Below the pieces are notes generated by a model. It searched no databases. It worked only from the letters and a program-made list of their open reading frames with translations, and was not told where the DNA came from. From positions 62,001 through 126,000 of the forward strand of contig CAYTZH010000009.1 in the NCBI GenBank assembly GCA_964442285.1: 64,000 bases of DNA, in the 5' to 3' direction. The position numbers and the translations under genes were made by a program. The stretch is from CAYTZH01 sp964442285 (GTDB lineage Bacteria > Myxococcota_A > UBA9160 > JAFDET01). The first letter of the stretch is position 1. Every line of letters begins with the position of its first letter. Below are positions 50,402 to 59,166 of the stretch, piece by piece.

Positions 50402-51341
50402 TGCCCTCGTAGCGGTACGGCGCGAAGAGGTCCGTGTTGAGGTAGCGCTCGCCGAAGCTGGGGATGATCACCACCACCAGCTTGCCCTCGTTCTCGGGGC
50501 GGCGCGCGTACTCGAGGGCGGCGTGGACGTTCGCGCCGGACGAGATCCCGCAGAGCAGGCCCTCCTCCTTGGCGAGCCGCCGCGCCATGTCGAAGGCCTG
50601 CTCGTTGCTCACCGTGAGGACCTGGTCGACCCGCTCGGTGTCGAGCACGTTCGGAACGAAGCCCGCGCCGATCCCCTGGATCTTGTGGGGCCCCGGCGCT
50701 CCCCCGGACAGCACCGGCGCCGCCTCCGGCTCCACCGCCACGACCTGGAAGCCCGGCTTCCGCTCCTTGATCACCTGGGCCACGCCGGTGATCGTGCCCC
50801 CGGTGCCCACGCCCGCGACGATGGCGTCGACCTTGCCGTCCGTGTCGGCCCAGATCTCCTCGGCCGTGGTCCTGCGGTGGACCTCGGGATTGGCCGGATT
50901 GTCGAACTGCTGGAGCATGAAGGCGTTGGGGATGTCGTTCAGGAGCTCGTCGGCCTTGGTGAGGGCGCCGCGCATGCCCTTCGGCCCCTCGGTCAGGACG
51001 AGCTTCGCGCCGAGCGCCCGCAGGACCACGCGGCGCTCCACGCTCATGGTCTCGGGCATGATCAGCACGCACTCGTAGCCCTTCACGGCTGCGACGAAGG
51101 CCAGCGCGATGCCGGTGTTGCCGCTCGTGGGCTCCACCAGCACGGTCTTGCCCGGCTGGATCTTGCCCTCGCGCTCGGCGGCCTCGATCATCGCGAGGCC
51201 GATCCGGTCCTTCACGCTGTTGAGGGGATTCTGGCTCTCGAGCTTGGCCACCACCTCGGCGCCGACCCCGCGCGAGACGCGGTTCAGCCGCACGAGGGGC
51301 GTGCGCCCGATCAGCTCGGTGATGCTCTGGGCAATGTTCAC
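50385..51341 (-). CDS. cysK: Cysteine synthase A
   Basis: 318-residue PLP enzyme making cysteine from O-acetylserine and sulfide. The PLP lysine is in NPLNSVKDRIGLAM (near residue 43), the substrate loop is PTSGNTGIALA, the phosphate cup GVGTGGTITGV, and the C-terminal GISSGANVHAAL gives the pyridine-ring serine. GTG 51341 has AGGAGG ahead of it, starting VNIAQSITELIGRTPLVRLN like typical CysK. It lies between truD (62-base gap) and the carbonic-anhydrase-like gene. Confidence 0.94.
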   Translation of the reverse strand: MNIAQSITELIGRTPLVRLNRVSRGVGAEVVAKLESQNPLNSVKDRIGLAMIEAAEREGKIQPGKTVLVEPTSGNTGIALAFVAAVKGYECVLIMPETMSVERRVVLRALGAKLVLTEGPKGMRGALTKADELLNDIPNAFMLQQFDNPANPEVHRRTTAEEIWADTDGKVDAIVAGVGTGGTITGVAQVIKERKPGFQVVAVEPEAAPVLSGGAPGPHKIQGIGAGFVPNVLDTERVDQVLTVSNEQAFDMARRLAKEEGLLCGISSGANVHAALEYARRPENEGKLVVVIIPSFGERYLNTDLFAPYRYEGSDAVG

Positions 51342-51403
51342 GAGGGTCCTCCTCGGGCGCTGCAGGCGCGGAATTCCGAGTCTACACCGCGCGCCCTGCG
51401 CGG

Positions 51404-52399
51404 TCATCCGAGGAGCAGGCCGGCCGCCTCGAGCCAGGCTCCGGCGCAGACCGTGGCGAAGCTGCCGGCGGGGAGCTCGAAGCGGAGCCGCACGGCGGCG
51501 TCGACCCGCTCGACGCGGCAGCCCCGGGGCAGGACGCGCAGCGGGCGGCGGGCGCCGCGCAGTCGCAGTCCGCGCGGCGGGCTCAGGGCGTCGGGATCGA
51601 CGCCGAGCGAGGCGAGCGCGCGGCGCTCGCGCGCGCCCGGGGCGCCGTCCGCGGCCAGCATGCGCGTGCCGAACATCGGACCGGTGGGCGAGATCTCGCC
51701 CGCGTCGGCGCGCGGCTGCTCGCGACCGGGGTCGTCGACCCGGAAGCAGGCGCCGCTCTCGTGCAGCCAGGCCACGTCGCCCGCCTCGAGTCGGGAGAGC
51801 GGTCGCGGCCGGGTCGCGAGCACCGCGTTGAACCCCGCCGCCTGCAGCGCCGAGAGCAGGAAGCGCGCCCGGCGCCGGTCGCGCCCCGGGGCCGCCCCCC
51901 TCAGCAGCGCCAGGCCTCGCTCGGCGTTGTCCCCGTCGCGACCGAAGCGCTGGGCCCCGAAGGCGTTGGGGACGCCCTCGCGGAGGACGTCCCCGGCCGC
52001 GTCGCCCAGGCGGGCCGGGGCGTCGTCGGCGAGGCCGTGCAGGGTGAGCGCAAAGCGGTTCCCCCGGAGCTGGCCCGTGCGGAGCTTGTGGGGGTGAGGC
52101 ACGGCGGCCAGCACCCGCGCCCCGGGAAGCGCCAGGGAGAGGGCGCGCTCCGGTGCCAGCCCCGGCACCGAGAGCCACTGGCGCGCGAGGGCGTAGCGGT
52201 CCTTGCGTCCCGCGTAGCCGATCTCGCGCGGGGCCACGCCCGCCGCGGCCGCCAGGTCGCGGGCGACCTCCTCGGTGGTCCGCAGCCGCTTCTCGACCTC
52301 CACGAAGGTGTGTTCGCCCGCACCCGAAGGCGCGTAGAGCGGGATCTCCTCCACGCAGAAGTCCTCGGGCTCGCGCAGGAGCGGGGTGAGGTCGATCAG
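51404..52399 (-). CDS. truD: tRNA pseudouridine(13) synthase TruD
   Basis: 331 residues from CTG 52399. TruD modifies U13 in tRNA(Glu). The catalytic motif GYAGRKDRYALARQW with its Asp is near residue 65, and GNRFALTLHGL and PNAFGAQRFGRDGDN are family blocks. The first ATG/GTG-type codon in the frame (GTG 52354) falls inside the conserved REPEDFCVEEIPLY segment and would delete it. The CTG at 52399 gives LIDLTPLLREPEDF, a complete start, and overlaps the plsC stop as CTGA. This supports a CTG initiation codon. It belongs to the long lpxD-rnhB-plsC-truD-cysK run. Confidence 0.88.
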   Translation of the reverse strand: MIDLTPLLREPEDFCVEEIPLYAPSGAGEHTFVEVEKRLRTTEEVARDLAAAAGVAPREIGYAGRKDRYALARQWLSVPGLAPERALSLALPGARVLAAVPHPHKLRTGQLRGNRFALTLHGLADDAPARLGDAAGDVLREGVPNAFGAQRFGRDGDNAERGLALLRGAAPGRDRRRARFLLSALQAAGFNAVLATRPRPLSRLEAGDVAWLHESGACFRVDDPGREQPRADAGEISPTGPMFGTRMLAADGAPGARERRALASLGVDPDALSPPRGLRLRGARRPLRVLPRGCRVERVDAAVRLRFELPAGSFATVCAGAWLEAAGLLLG

Positions 52400-53139
52400 C
52401 GGCTCGCGAGCTCCCGGGCGCGCTCGATCTGCTCGGAGACCGCCCCGCGCAGACGCTCGGTGAGGGGGCCCCGGGCGTCGAGGTCGAGCCCGTCCACCCG
52501 GATGGGCTCGCCGATCGAGACGCCGATGGTGCCGGGCCCCTTCACCTCGTAGCCGGGCGGAAGGATCTCGTGAGCCCCGTGGACCCCGATGGGCACCAGC
52601 GGCAGCCCGGAGCGCAGGGCGAAGACGGCCGCGCCGCGCTTGAAGGCGCCGAGGGGACCGGGCCCGCTGCGGGTCCCCTCGGCGAAGAACAGCACCGAGA
52701 GCTGCCGCAGGAGATCGCGCTGGGCCTCGTCGAGACGGGAGAGGTCCTTCTGGGTGTCGCTGCGGGTGACGAAGACGTTGCCCGTGGCGCGCAGGGCCTG
52801 CCCGAACATCGGGATCCGCCCCAGCTGCTCCTTCGCCACGAAGCGGGTGGGATGGCGCTCCAGGGAGGAGAGGATCGCGAGCGCGTCCAGGTGGCTCATG
52901 TGGTTCGCCACGAAGACGAAGCGCTGCCCCTCGTCCAGGTGGGCGTCGCCGTTGGTGTTCACCCGCGCGCCGAAGCCCAGCAGGGCCACCTGGGAGAACC
53001 CCCGGTAGATCCAGTTGACCCAGGGATGCGCGGGTCCGAGCACGGCGCCGGCGGCGATGGCGGGCGGCCCGAGCACCAGGGTCTCCGCGGAGACGGTCCA
53101 GGCGGCGACGGCGCTGCGCACCAGCCGCTCCGGGTTCAA
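52396..53139 (-). CDS. plsC: 1-Acyl-sn-glycerol-3-phosphate acyltransferase
   Basis: 247 residues. PlsC converts lysophosphatidic to phosphatidic acid. HxxxxD is FVANHMSHLDALAI near residue 77, the glycerophosphate site FFAEGTRSGPGPLGAFKRGA near 147, and LVPIGVHGAHEILP is block IV. An N-terminal hydrophobic segment TLVLGPPAIAAGAVLG anchors it. The start is TTG 53139, overlapping the rnhB stop (TTGA); no better start fits. The stop overlaps the truD CTG. Confidence 0.9.
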   Translation of the reverse strand: MNPERLVRSAVAAWTVSAETLVLGPPAIAAGAVLGPAHPWVNWIYRGFSQVALLGFGARVNTNGDAHLDEGQRFVFVANHMSHLDALAILSSLERHPTRFVAKEQLGRIPMFGQALRATGNVFVTRSDTQKDLSRLDEAQRDLLRQLSVLFFAEGTRSGPGPLGAFKRGAAVFALRSGLPLVPIGVHGAHEILPPGYEVKGPGTIGVSIGEPIRVDGLDLDARGPLTERLRGAVSEQIERARELASR

Positions 53140-53951
53140 AACAGCACTCCCTGGGCCACGGGCGCGAACGAGCGGCGATGGATGGGGCTGGGGCCGAGAC
53201 GCTCGAGGGCCGCCAGGTGCTCCCGCGTGGGATAGCCCTTGTGGCGCGCGAAGCCGTAGCCCGGGTGCTCGGCGTCCAGGCGGCCCATCAGGGCGTCGCG
53301 GTGCACCTTGGCCACCACCGACGCCGCGGCGATGGCGGCCTCCGCCGCGTCGCCCCCGACGATGGGCGTCTGGGGCGCGCGGATCCCGGGAATCGTGCGG
53401 GCGTCCACGAGCACATGATCGGGCCGCTGCCCGAGGGCGGCCACCGCCCGCCGCATGGCCTCGAGCCCCGCGCGGTAGATGTTGAGGCGGTCGATCTCGC
53501 CCGGCGCCACCTCGGCCACGGCGAGGTCCCACGCCTGCGCGCGGATCGCCGCCGCCAGGGACTCGCGCGCGTCGCGGTCGAGGCGCTTGGAGTCGTCCAG
53601 GCCCGGAAGCCGGGGCCGCGACGGCAGGACCACCGCCGCCGCGACCACGGGCCCCGCCAGCGGCCCCATGCCCACCTCGTCGACGCCGGCCACGCGCCGG
53701 GCCCCCGCCGCCTGGAGGCGCCGCATCCGGGCGTAGAGGCGATCGAGCCGACGCCGCTCTTCGGCGGCCCGCTGCGCCCGCCGGCGGCACCCGAGCGCCA
53801 GGGCGCGGGCGCCGGCCCGGGCGTCGCCGTCGAGGGCCTCCGCGAGCCGCTCGAGGCTGCGCGCGTCGCGGGTGCGGCGGATGCGCTCCCGGAGCTCGGC
53901 CAGCGGTCGCTCCCGGAGCTCGGCCAGCGATCGCGCCCGGAGGTCCCTCAC
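53136..53951 (-). CDS. rnhB: Ribonuclease HII
   Basis: 271 residues. The catalytic domain begins near residue 85: VAGVDEVGMGPLAGPVVAAA (Asp-Glu), LDDSKRLD, then VDARTIPGI and IAAASVVAKVHRDALM with the remaining acids. It ends HPGYGFARHKGYPTREHL. It removes ribonucleotides and RNA primers from DNA. The first 80 residues are an Arg/Leu-rich coiled extension not found in short RNase HII proteins, and contain a 24-bp duplication. GTG 53951 overlaps the lpxD stop. Confidence 0.92.
   Translation of the reverse strand: MRDLRARSLAELRERPLAELRERIRRTRDARSLERLAEALDGDARAGARALALGCRRRAQRAAEERRRLDRLYARMRRLQAAGARRVAGVDEVGMGPLAGPVVAAAVVLPSRPRLPGLDDSKRLDRDARESLAAAIRAQAWDLAVAEVAPGEIDRLNIYRAGLEAMRRAVAALGQRPDHVLVDARTIPGIRAPQTPIVGGDAAEAAIAAASVVAKVHRDALMGRLDAEHPGYGFARHKGYPTREHLAALERLGPSPIHRRSFAPVAQGVLF
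53884..53931 (+). repeat. 24-bp tandem duplication in the RNase HII N-terminus
   Basis: CGCTCCCGGAGCTCGGCCAG plus CGGT at 53884 and CGAT at 53908. On the minus strand it encodes the doubled LAELRER segment near the start of RnhB. Confidence 0.8.
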
Positions 53952-54967
53952 GCGTCCGGGGCCTCGTCGACGCGGCGCTCCAGGCGGCGCAGGCGGCGCA
54001 GCAGCTCGGGCAGCCGGGGCAGGACGGCCACCATGCGACGCCAGACGTGCTCGTCGAGGGCGGGCGTACCCCAGACGCGAGCGCCCGCCGGCACGTCGCG
54101 GGCCACTCCCGCAGAGGCCCCGGTGAAGGCGCCGTCGCCGATCGTCCGGTGGTCGGCGACGCCGGTCTTCGCCATCAGGATCGCCCGCCGGCCCACCTTC
54201 GCGCTGCCGGCCAGCCCCGACTGGGCCACGATCAGCGCGTCCTCTCCGACGTCGCAGTTGTGCGCGATCATCACCAGGTTGTCGATCTTCACGCCCCGGG
54301 CGATGCGCGTCTCGCCGAAGGTCGCCCGGTCGACGGTGCTGTTGGCGCCGATCTCCACATCGTCCTCGAGGACGACCCGACCGCGGTGGGGGATGCGCAC
54401 CCAGGCGCCGCGCTCGTCGGGCTGGTAGCCGAAGCCGTCGCCCCCGATCACGACGCCGGGCTGGAGCAGCACCCGGTCGCCCACGCGCGTGCCCTCCCGC
54501 AGCACGCAGCCGGCGTGGATCTCGCAGTCGGCCCCCACCTCGACGTCGGCGTAGAGGAACGCCCCGGCGTGGACGACGCTCCGGGGACCGATCCGACTCC
54601 GTGCCCCCACGACGGCCCCGGCGCCGACGCTGGCCGCGGGATCCACCGCGGCGTCGGGCGCGACGCGGGCGCCGGGGTCGACGCCGGCCGCCGGCCGCTC
54701 CACCGGGTGGAGCAGCGCCACCGCCCGGGCGAAGTCGAGACGGGGATGGGGAGAGCGGATCGCGGGGCGTCCGCCGGCGTCGAGACCGGAGGGCAGGATG
54801 ACCGCACCCGCCCGGCTCGCGGCGAGCTGGGCCGTGTAGCGCGCCGAGGCGACGTAGGTGACCTCTTCGGGTCCCGCCTCCTCCACCGGCGCGGCGCCCC
54901 GCACGGGGGTCTGCCCCGCCCCCTCGACGGGTCGGCCGAGGGACTCGGCGAGATCCGCCAGACGCAA
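53948..54967 (-). CDS. lpxD: UDP-3-O-acylglucosamine N-acyltransferase
   Basis: 339 residues. LpxD adds the second acyl chain from ACP in lipid A synthesis. An N-terminal uridine-binding domain (1-100, MRLADLAESLGRPV) precedes a hexapeptide beta-helix (VAPDAAVDPAASVGAGAVVG and on). The catalytic histidine lies in IDNLVMIAHNCDVGEDALI, and the C-terminal helices are LLRRLRRLERR. The start is TTG 54967 with GGGAGG upstream. It is good evidence for an LPS-bearing outer membrane. lpxA/lpxB/fabZ are not adjacent. Confidence 0.93.
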   Translation of the reverse strand: MRLADLAESLGRPVEGAGQTPVRGAAPVEEAGPEEVTYVASARYTAQLAASRAGAVILPSGLDAGGRPAIRSPHPRLDFARAVALLHPVERPAAGVDPGARVAPDAAVDPAASVGAGAVVGARSRIGPRSVVHAGAFLYADVEVGADCEIHAGCVLREGTRVGDRVLLQPGVVIGGDGFGYQPDERGAWVRIPHRGRVVLEDDVEIGANSTVDRATFGETRIARGVKIDNLVMIAHNCDVGEDALIVAQSGLAGSAKVGRRAILMAKTGVADHRTIGDGAFTGASAGVARDVPAGARVWGTPALDEHVWRRMVAVLPRLPELLRRLRRLERRVDEAPDA

Positions 54968-54977
54968 GGCGTCCTCC

Positions 54978-55796
54978 CTAGCGGGCGAGCAGCACCGCGA
55001 TCGGGGAGGTCCGCACGACGGCCGCCGCGTTGCTTCCGAGGAAGTACTCGGTAATCCGGTTCCGCCCGAAGGCGCCCATCACCAGCATCCCGGCGCCGGC
55101 CTCCCGGGCCGCATCCACGCTCTTCACGTCGGGCCGGCCCAGGGTCGAGGAGGACTCGCGCACCGGGATGGGGGACGACCCGAGGAGCCGCCGCACCTCG
55201 TCGAAGCGCGCCGCCGCCCGGCCCTTGTCCTTCGAATCCACGAAGACCGTGATCGACTCCCCGAGCCGGGTGGCCAGGGTCACGGCCAGGCGCGCCGCCA
55301 GCCGCGAGCCGGGGGAGCCGTCGAAGGCCAGCAGCAGCGGGCCCGTGGACTCGGCGCCCTGGGGCACCACCAGGGACGCCACGTTGGTCTTGCGCAGCAC
55401 GCCGTCGGCGGTGGAGCCGATGAGCCCCGTCCGGTACGGGGCGTGCTCGCCGTCGCGGCCGATCACGACCAGGTCCATGCCCTGGGCCCGCTCGACGATG
55501 CGGTCGTCGGCGATGCCCTGGACCGTCTCGCAGGAGACCTCGATCCCGCCGGCCCGGCCCCGCTCCGTCACCCGCCGCGCCACGGCGTCGGCGCGCGCCT
55601 TCAGCCACGCCTCCATGCCCTCGGGCGGCGGCGGCGCGCCGAGCCCCTCGATGGCGGGCGGACGCGCCAGGCGATCCTCCACCACCGTGATCGCGGAGAG
55701 CCGCGAGCGCAGCCTCCCGGCCATGGTGATCGCATACTGCTCGGCGGAGCTCGCCGCCTGGGAGCCGTCACTCGCGATCAAGATCGATTCGATCAT
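54978..55796 (-). CDS. Tandem universal stress protein
   Basis: 272 residues with two Usp domains. The first (1-150) starts MIESILIASDGSQAASSAEQ and has the nucleotide-loop-like VVIGRDGEHAPYRTGLIGST. The second (about 155-272) starts LLLAFDGSPGSRLAARLAV and ends LVMGAFGRNRITEYFLGSNAA with a GxxG-(9)-GS ATP-binding pattern. Likely a cytosolic ATP-binding stress protein. It precedes lpxD by 10 bases and follows the aldehyde dehydrogenase by 51, suggesting transcription in one unit. Confidence 0.88.
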   Translation of the reverse strand: MIESILIASDGSQAASSAEQYAITMAGRLRSRLSAITVVEDRLARPPAIEGLGAPPPPEGMEAWLKARADAVARRVTERGRAGGIEVSCETVQGIADDRIVERAQGMDLVVIGRDGEHAPYRTGLIGSTADGVLRKTNVASLVVPQGAESTGPLLLAFDGSPGSRLAARLAVTLATRLGESITVFVDSKDKGRAAARFDEVRRLLGSSPIPVRESSSTLGRPDVKSVDAAREAGAGMLVMGAFGRNRITEYFLGSNAAAVVRTSPIAVLLAR

Positions 55797-55847
55797 TCCC
55801 GGTCCTGCCTTCCTCTTGGTCCCCGTCGCGGTCCCGGCGTCGCTCCC

Positions 55848-57380
55848 TCAGGAGAGCAGCCGCCCCACGAAAGATCCCCATACCCAGCGAATCAAGCGCT
55901 GCGTCCGCTTCAGCTTGGTCGCCGTGTACGGATACCAGGCCGACTCGGACTTCGAACCGAACCGGTCGACGACGATCGACTTCGCGTGGCAGAAGCTTCG
56001 CAGCCCCATCTCGCCGTTCACGCGGCCGACGCCGCTGTCCTTCACCCCGCCGAAGGGTGCTTCGGTCACAGCGTAGGAGACCATGCAATCGTTGACGACC
56101 ACGCCGCCGGCGGCGACCGCCCTCGCCAGGCGCACCCCCTTGCGGCGATCCCGGGTCCACACGTTCGCGTTGAGGGCGAAGGCGCAGTCGTTGGCCAGGG
56201 CGACCGCCTCGTCCTCGTCCCGCACCCGCAGGATGGGCAGCACGGGACCGAAGGTCTCCTCGCGCAGGATCGCCATCTCGGGGGTGACGTCCGCGAGCAC
56301 CGTCGGCTCCCAGAAGAGGCCCTTCTCGTGGGGGTTGCGGCGACCGCCGGCCAACACCCGCGCGCCGCGCTCCACGGCCTCGCGCACCTGGCGCTCGATG
56401 ATCTCCAGCTGGGGCGCGTGGGTCACGGCGCCGACGTCGAACTCGCCCTCGGCCCCCTGCCGCAGCCCGGCCACCCGGGCCAGCACCCGATCCAGGAAGG
56501 CGTCGTAGACCTCGCCCACCACGAAGACGCGCTCGGTGGAGATGCAGACCTGCCCTGCGTTGGCGAAGGCGCCCCACACCGCCCCGGCGGCGGCCCGATC
56601 CAGATCGGCGTCGGCGCAGACGATCATGGGGTCCTTGCCGCCGAGCTCGAGGGTGCAGGGCATCAGGCGGCGTCCGCAGCGCTCGCCGATCTCGCGTCCC
56701 ACGGCCACGCTGCCGGTGAAGCAGATCTTGTCCACCTCGGCGTCGACCAGGGCCCGGCCGGTCTCGGCGTCGCCCGGAAGGACCTGCAGCACCCCCTCCG
56801 GCAGGCCGGCCCGTCGGAACAGCTCCTCCACGAGCGCCCCGGAGCGCGGCGTCACCTCCGAGGGCTTGAGCAGCACCGCGTTGCCGGCGATCAGGGCCTG
56901 CACCGTGGGGTTCAGGGAGAGGATGAACGGGAAGTTCCAGGGAGTGATCACGCCCACCACGCCGAGGGGCTGCCAGGCCAGGCGAAGGCTCTTGGTCCGC
57001 AGCAGGTGCATCGGCAGCGTCCGCTCGGCCAGGATCCGTCGCGCCCGCTTGGCGTAGTACTCGAGCACGTCGCAGGCGGTGGCGATCTCGGCCGCCACGG
57101 CCTCCAGGGCCGCCTTTCCGGTCTCCTCGACGATCGTCGCCGCGAACTCGTCCTGGGCCTCGACGAGCACGCGGACGGCGCGACGCAGGAAACGCGCCCG
57201 CCCCTCGACCCGCAGCTCCGCCCAGCCGTGCTGGGCCTTGCGGGCCCGCTCCACGGCCGCCGCCACGTCGTGGGCGTTCATCACCTCGATCTCGCCGAGG
57301 GGGCGGCGATCTGCGGGACTGGAGAGCGCCAGCCGGCGGCGCCGGCCGGGGGGGCCCTCGACGGGCTCGACGATGGCCAT
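55848..57380 (-). CDS. Aldehyde dehydrogenase family protein
   Basis: 510 residues. NAD(P)-dependent oxidation of an aldehyde. Motifs are TPWNFPFILSLNP near residue 145, ICFTGSVAVGREIG, the general-base Glu in LELGGKDPMIV and the nucleophile Cys in NAGQVCISTERVF near 280. LREETFGPVLPI and the C-terminal AVTEAPFGGVKDSGVGR complete the family set. A C-terminal tail (WYPYTATKLKRTQRLIRWVW) is amphipathic/aromatic and may touch the membrane, as in fatty-aldehyde dehydrogenases. ATG 57380 is chosen over the longer frame to 57482. Confidence 0.88.
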   Translation of the reverse strand: MAIVEPVEGPPGRRRRLALSSPADRRPLGEIEVMNAHDVAAAVERARKAQHGWAELRVEGRARFLRRAVRVLVEAQDEFAATIVEETGKAALEAVAAEIATACDVLEYYAKRARRILAERTLPMHLLRTKSLRLAWQPLGVVGVITPWNFPFILSLNPTVQALIAGNAVLLKPSEVTPRSGALVEELFRRAGLPEGVLQVLPGDAETGRALVDAEVDKICFTGSVAVGREIGERCGRRLMPCTLELGGKDPMIVCADADLDRAAAGAVWGAFANAGQVCISTERVFVVGEVYDAFLDRVLARVAGLRQGAEGEFDVGAVTHAPQLEIIERQVREAVERGARVLAGGRRNPHEKGLFWEPTVLADVTPEMAILREETFGPVLPILRVRDEDEAVALANDCAFALNANVWTRDRRKGVRLARAVAAGGVVVNDCMVSYAVTEAPFGGVKDSGVGRVNGEMGLRSFCHAKSIVVDRFGSKSESAWYPYTATKLKRTQRLIRWVWGSFVGRLLS

Positions 57381-57538
57381 CGAGAAGACTCCCTCTCGAC
57401 AACGGGACGGGTGAAGGCGGCCCTCGGAGAGTACGGGATTCCCGCGGGGGATGTCAAACCCGGCCCGCCGGCCTGCCTCCACGCCGCTCGCCCCGGTGCG
57501 CTGCGCGGCGGCTTCGCCGCCTTGCGTATCCTGCCCCC

Positions 57539-58612
57539 ATGGAGCCGGCCCTGTTTCGCGCCTTCCCCGGTCTGCGCCTCCGGCTCCCCCACGTGGCGTT
57601 CGTGCGCGAGCCGACCCCCGTGGAGCCGCTGGCCCTCCCGCTCGAGCGGAGCGGCCCCCTGTTCGTCAAACGCGACGAGCAGAGCTGTCCGCTCTACGGC
57701 GGGAACAAGCCGCGCAAGCTCGAGTTCGTGCTGGGACACGCCCGGCAGCGGGGCACGCGGCGCCTGGTCACCACCGGCGGAATCGGCACGAACCACGGTT
57801 TGGCGACGACGATCCTCGGGCGGTCGCTCGGCATGCGCACCAGCCTGGTGCTCGTCGACCAGCCCGTCACCGACGAGGTCCGCAGCAAGCTGCTGCTGGA
57901 CGCCGCCTGGGGCGCCGAGCTCGTCTACGGCGGCAACCTGGCCGGCGCGGTGCTCGGCGTGGCCCGCGTCCTGGTGCGGAGCAGCCTGGGAGGCGAGCGG
58001 CCGTACCTGGTGCCCACGGGGGGCTCCTCGCCCCGCGGCAACCTGGGCTTCGTCTCCGCCGGTCTCGAGCTGGCCTCCCAGATCGAGCACGGCCTCTGCC
58101 CCGTGCCCGCCCGGATCTACCTCCCGGTGGGGACGGGCGGCAGCGTGGTGGGGCTGGTGCTGGGGCTGCGCCTCGCCGGCCTGGCCTCGCGCGTGTGCGG
58201 CGTCCTGGTGACGGACATCCTGCCGCCCTCGTCGCGGAGCCTGCTCCGCGAAGCCCGCCGCGCCCTGGCCCTGCTGCGCCGGGCCGATCCCGGCGTGCCC
58301 GAGGTGAGCCTGGGCCTGGACGACTTCCCGCTCCTGCGGGGACAGCTCGGGACGGGCTACGGCGCGACCACCCCCGCGGCGACCGAGGCCGTGGCCCTGG
58401 CCCGCGCCCGGGGCCTCCAGCTCGACGGGACCTACACGGGAAAATGTCTGGCGGCCCTCCGCGCCGACGCCGAACGAGGCCTGCTCGGCGGCGACCACCC
58501 CGTCCTGTTCTGGAACACCTACGCGCCGGCCGAGCGCGCGGCCGCGCCGCCCGAGCCGCCTTCCCCCGAACGGATTCCCTTGCGCCTTCGTCGGCACGTC
58601 GGGTTAACGTAG
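57539..58612 (+). CDS. PLP-dependent D-cysteine desulfhydrase/ACC deaminase-like enzyme
   Basis: 357 residues of the tryptophan-synthase-beta fold. The PLP lysine is in LYGGNKPRKLEFVLGHA near residue 60, the substrate/phosphate loops are TTGGIGTNHGLATTI and LPVGTGGSVVGLVLGL, and the C-terminal TYTGKCLAAL follows. TNHGLA stands where D-cysteine desulfhydrase and ACC deaminase have SNHxRQ, so the substrate may differ. ATG 57539 follows a 158-base gap from the divergent ALDH gene. It is five bases from the Tat-signal gene downstream. Confidence 0.82.
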   Translation: MEPALFRAFPGLRLRLPHVAFVREPTPVEPLALPLERSGPLFVKRDEQSCPLYGGNKPRKLEFVLGHARQRGTRRLVTTGGIGTNHGLATTILGRSLGMRTSLVLVDQPVTDEVRSKLLLDAAWGAELVYGGNLAGAVLGVARVLVRSSLGGERPYLVPTGGSSPRGNLGFVSAGLELASQIEHGLCPVPARIYLPVGTGGSVVGLVLGLRLAGLASRVCGVLVTDILPPSSRSLLREARRALALLRRADPGVPEVSLGLDDFPLLRGQLGTGYGATTPAATEAVALARARGLQLDGTYTGKCLAALRADAERGLLGGDHPVLFWNTYAPAERAAAPPEPPSPERIPLRLRRHVGLT

Positions 58613-58617
58613 GTGCG

Positions 58618-59166
58618 ATGCCCCCCTCGGCCCCGAGTCGACTCGCCACCACCCGCCGCGGCTTCCTGCGACTCGCGGGCAGCGGCGTGGCGCTGGCGAC
58701 CCTGGCGCAGGTCCGCGCCGTCCCCGCCGCCGCGCGCGCCGCGCCGGCGGGCGGCGTCGGGTTCTTCGAGCCGGGGCCCCGGGAGATCCTGACCCAGGTC
58801 GTCGAGCGCATGGTCGACACCGGGGAGGCGTCGGCACCGGCCGTGCGCGACACCCGCGCCGTCGACACCATCGACGCGCTCTGCGCCGGACTCGACCCGA
58901 CCCTCACCGAGCCCCTGCCCTGGCTGCTCTACGCCGTCGAGTGGGGCCCGTTCGTCTTCGACCTCACGTTCTGCCGCTTCACCCGCATGGACGACGCGGG
59001 CAAGGACGCCTCGATCCGCGCCTGGATGACGAGTCGCCTCGCGCTGCGCCGCCAGGGCTTCGCCGCCCTGAAGAACCTCGCCTTCCTGGGCTACTACGCC
59101 CAGGAGGAGACCTGGCCCCTCATCGACTACGCGGGGCCGCTGCTGCGCGGCCGGGGCGCGGCTTGA
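58618..59166 (+). CDS. Small Tat-signal subunit of a GMC-type dehydrogenase
   Basis: 182 residues. The twin-arginine signal is TTRRGFLRLAGSGVALATLA, followed by an Ala-rich cleavage region. The mature part (EPGPREILTQVVERMVDTG, then CRFTRMDDAGKDASIRAWM and LGYYAQEETWPLIDYAGPL) resembles gluconate 2-dehydrogenase subunit 3-type proteins. They chaperone or escort the partner flavoprotein across the membrane. The stop overlaps the GMC gene start (TTGA), and pairing with that gene is strong support. The location would be periplasmic. Confidence 0.8.
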   Translation: MPPSAPSRLATTRRGFLRLAGSGVALATLAQVRAVPAAARAAPAGGVGFFEPGPREILTQVVERMVDTGEASAPAVRDTRAVDTIDALCAGLDPTLTEPLPWLLYAVEWGPFVFDLTFCRFTRMDDAGKDASIRAWMTSRLALRRQGFAALKNLAFLGYYAQEETWPLIDYAGPLLRGRGAA

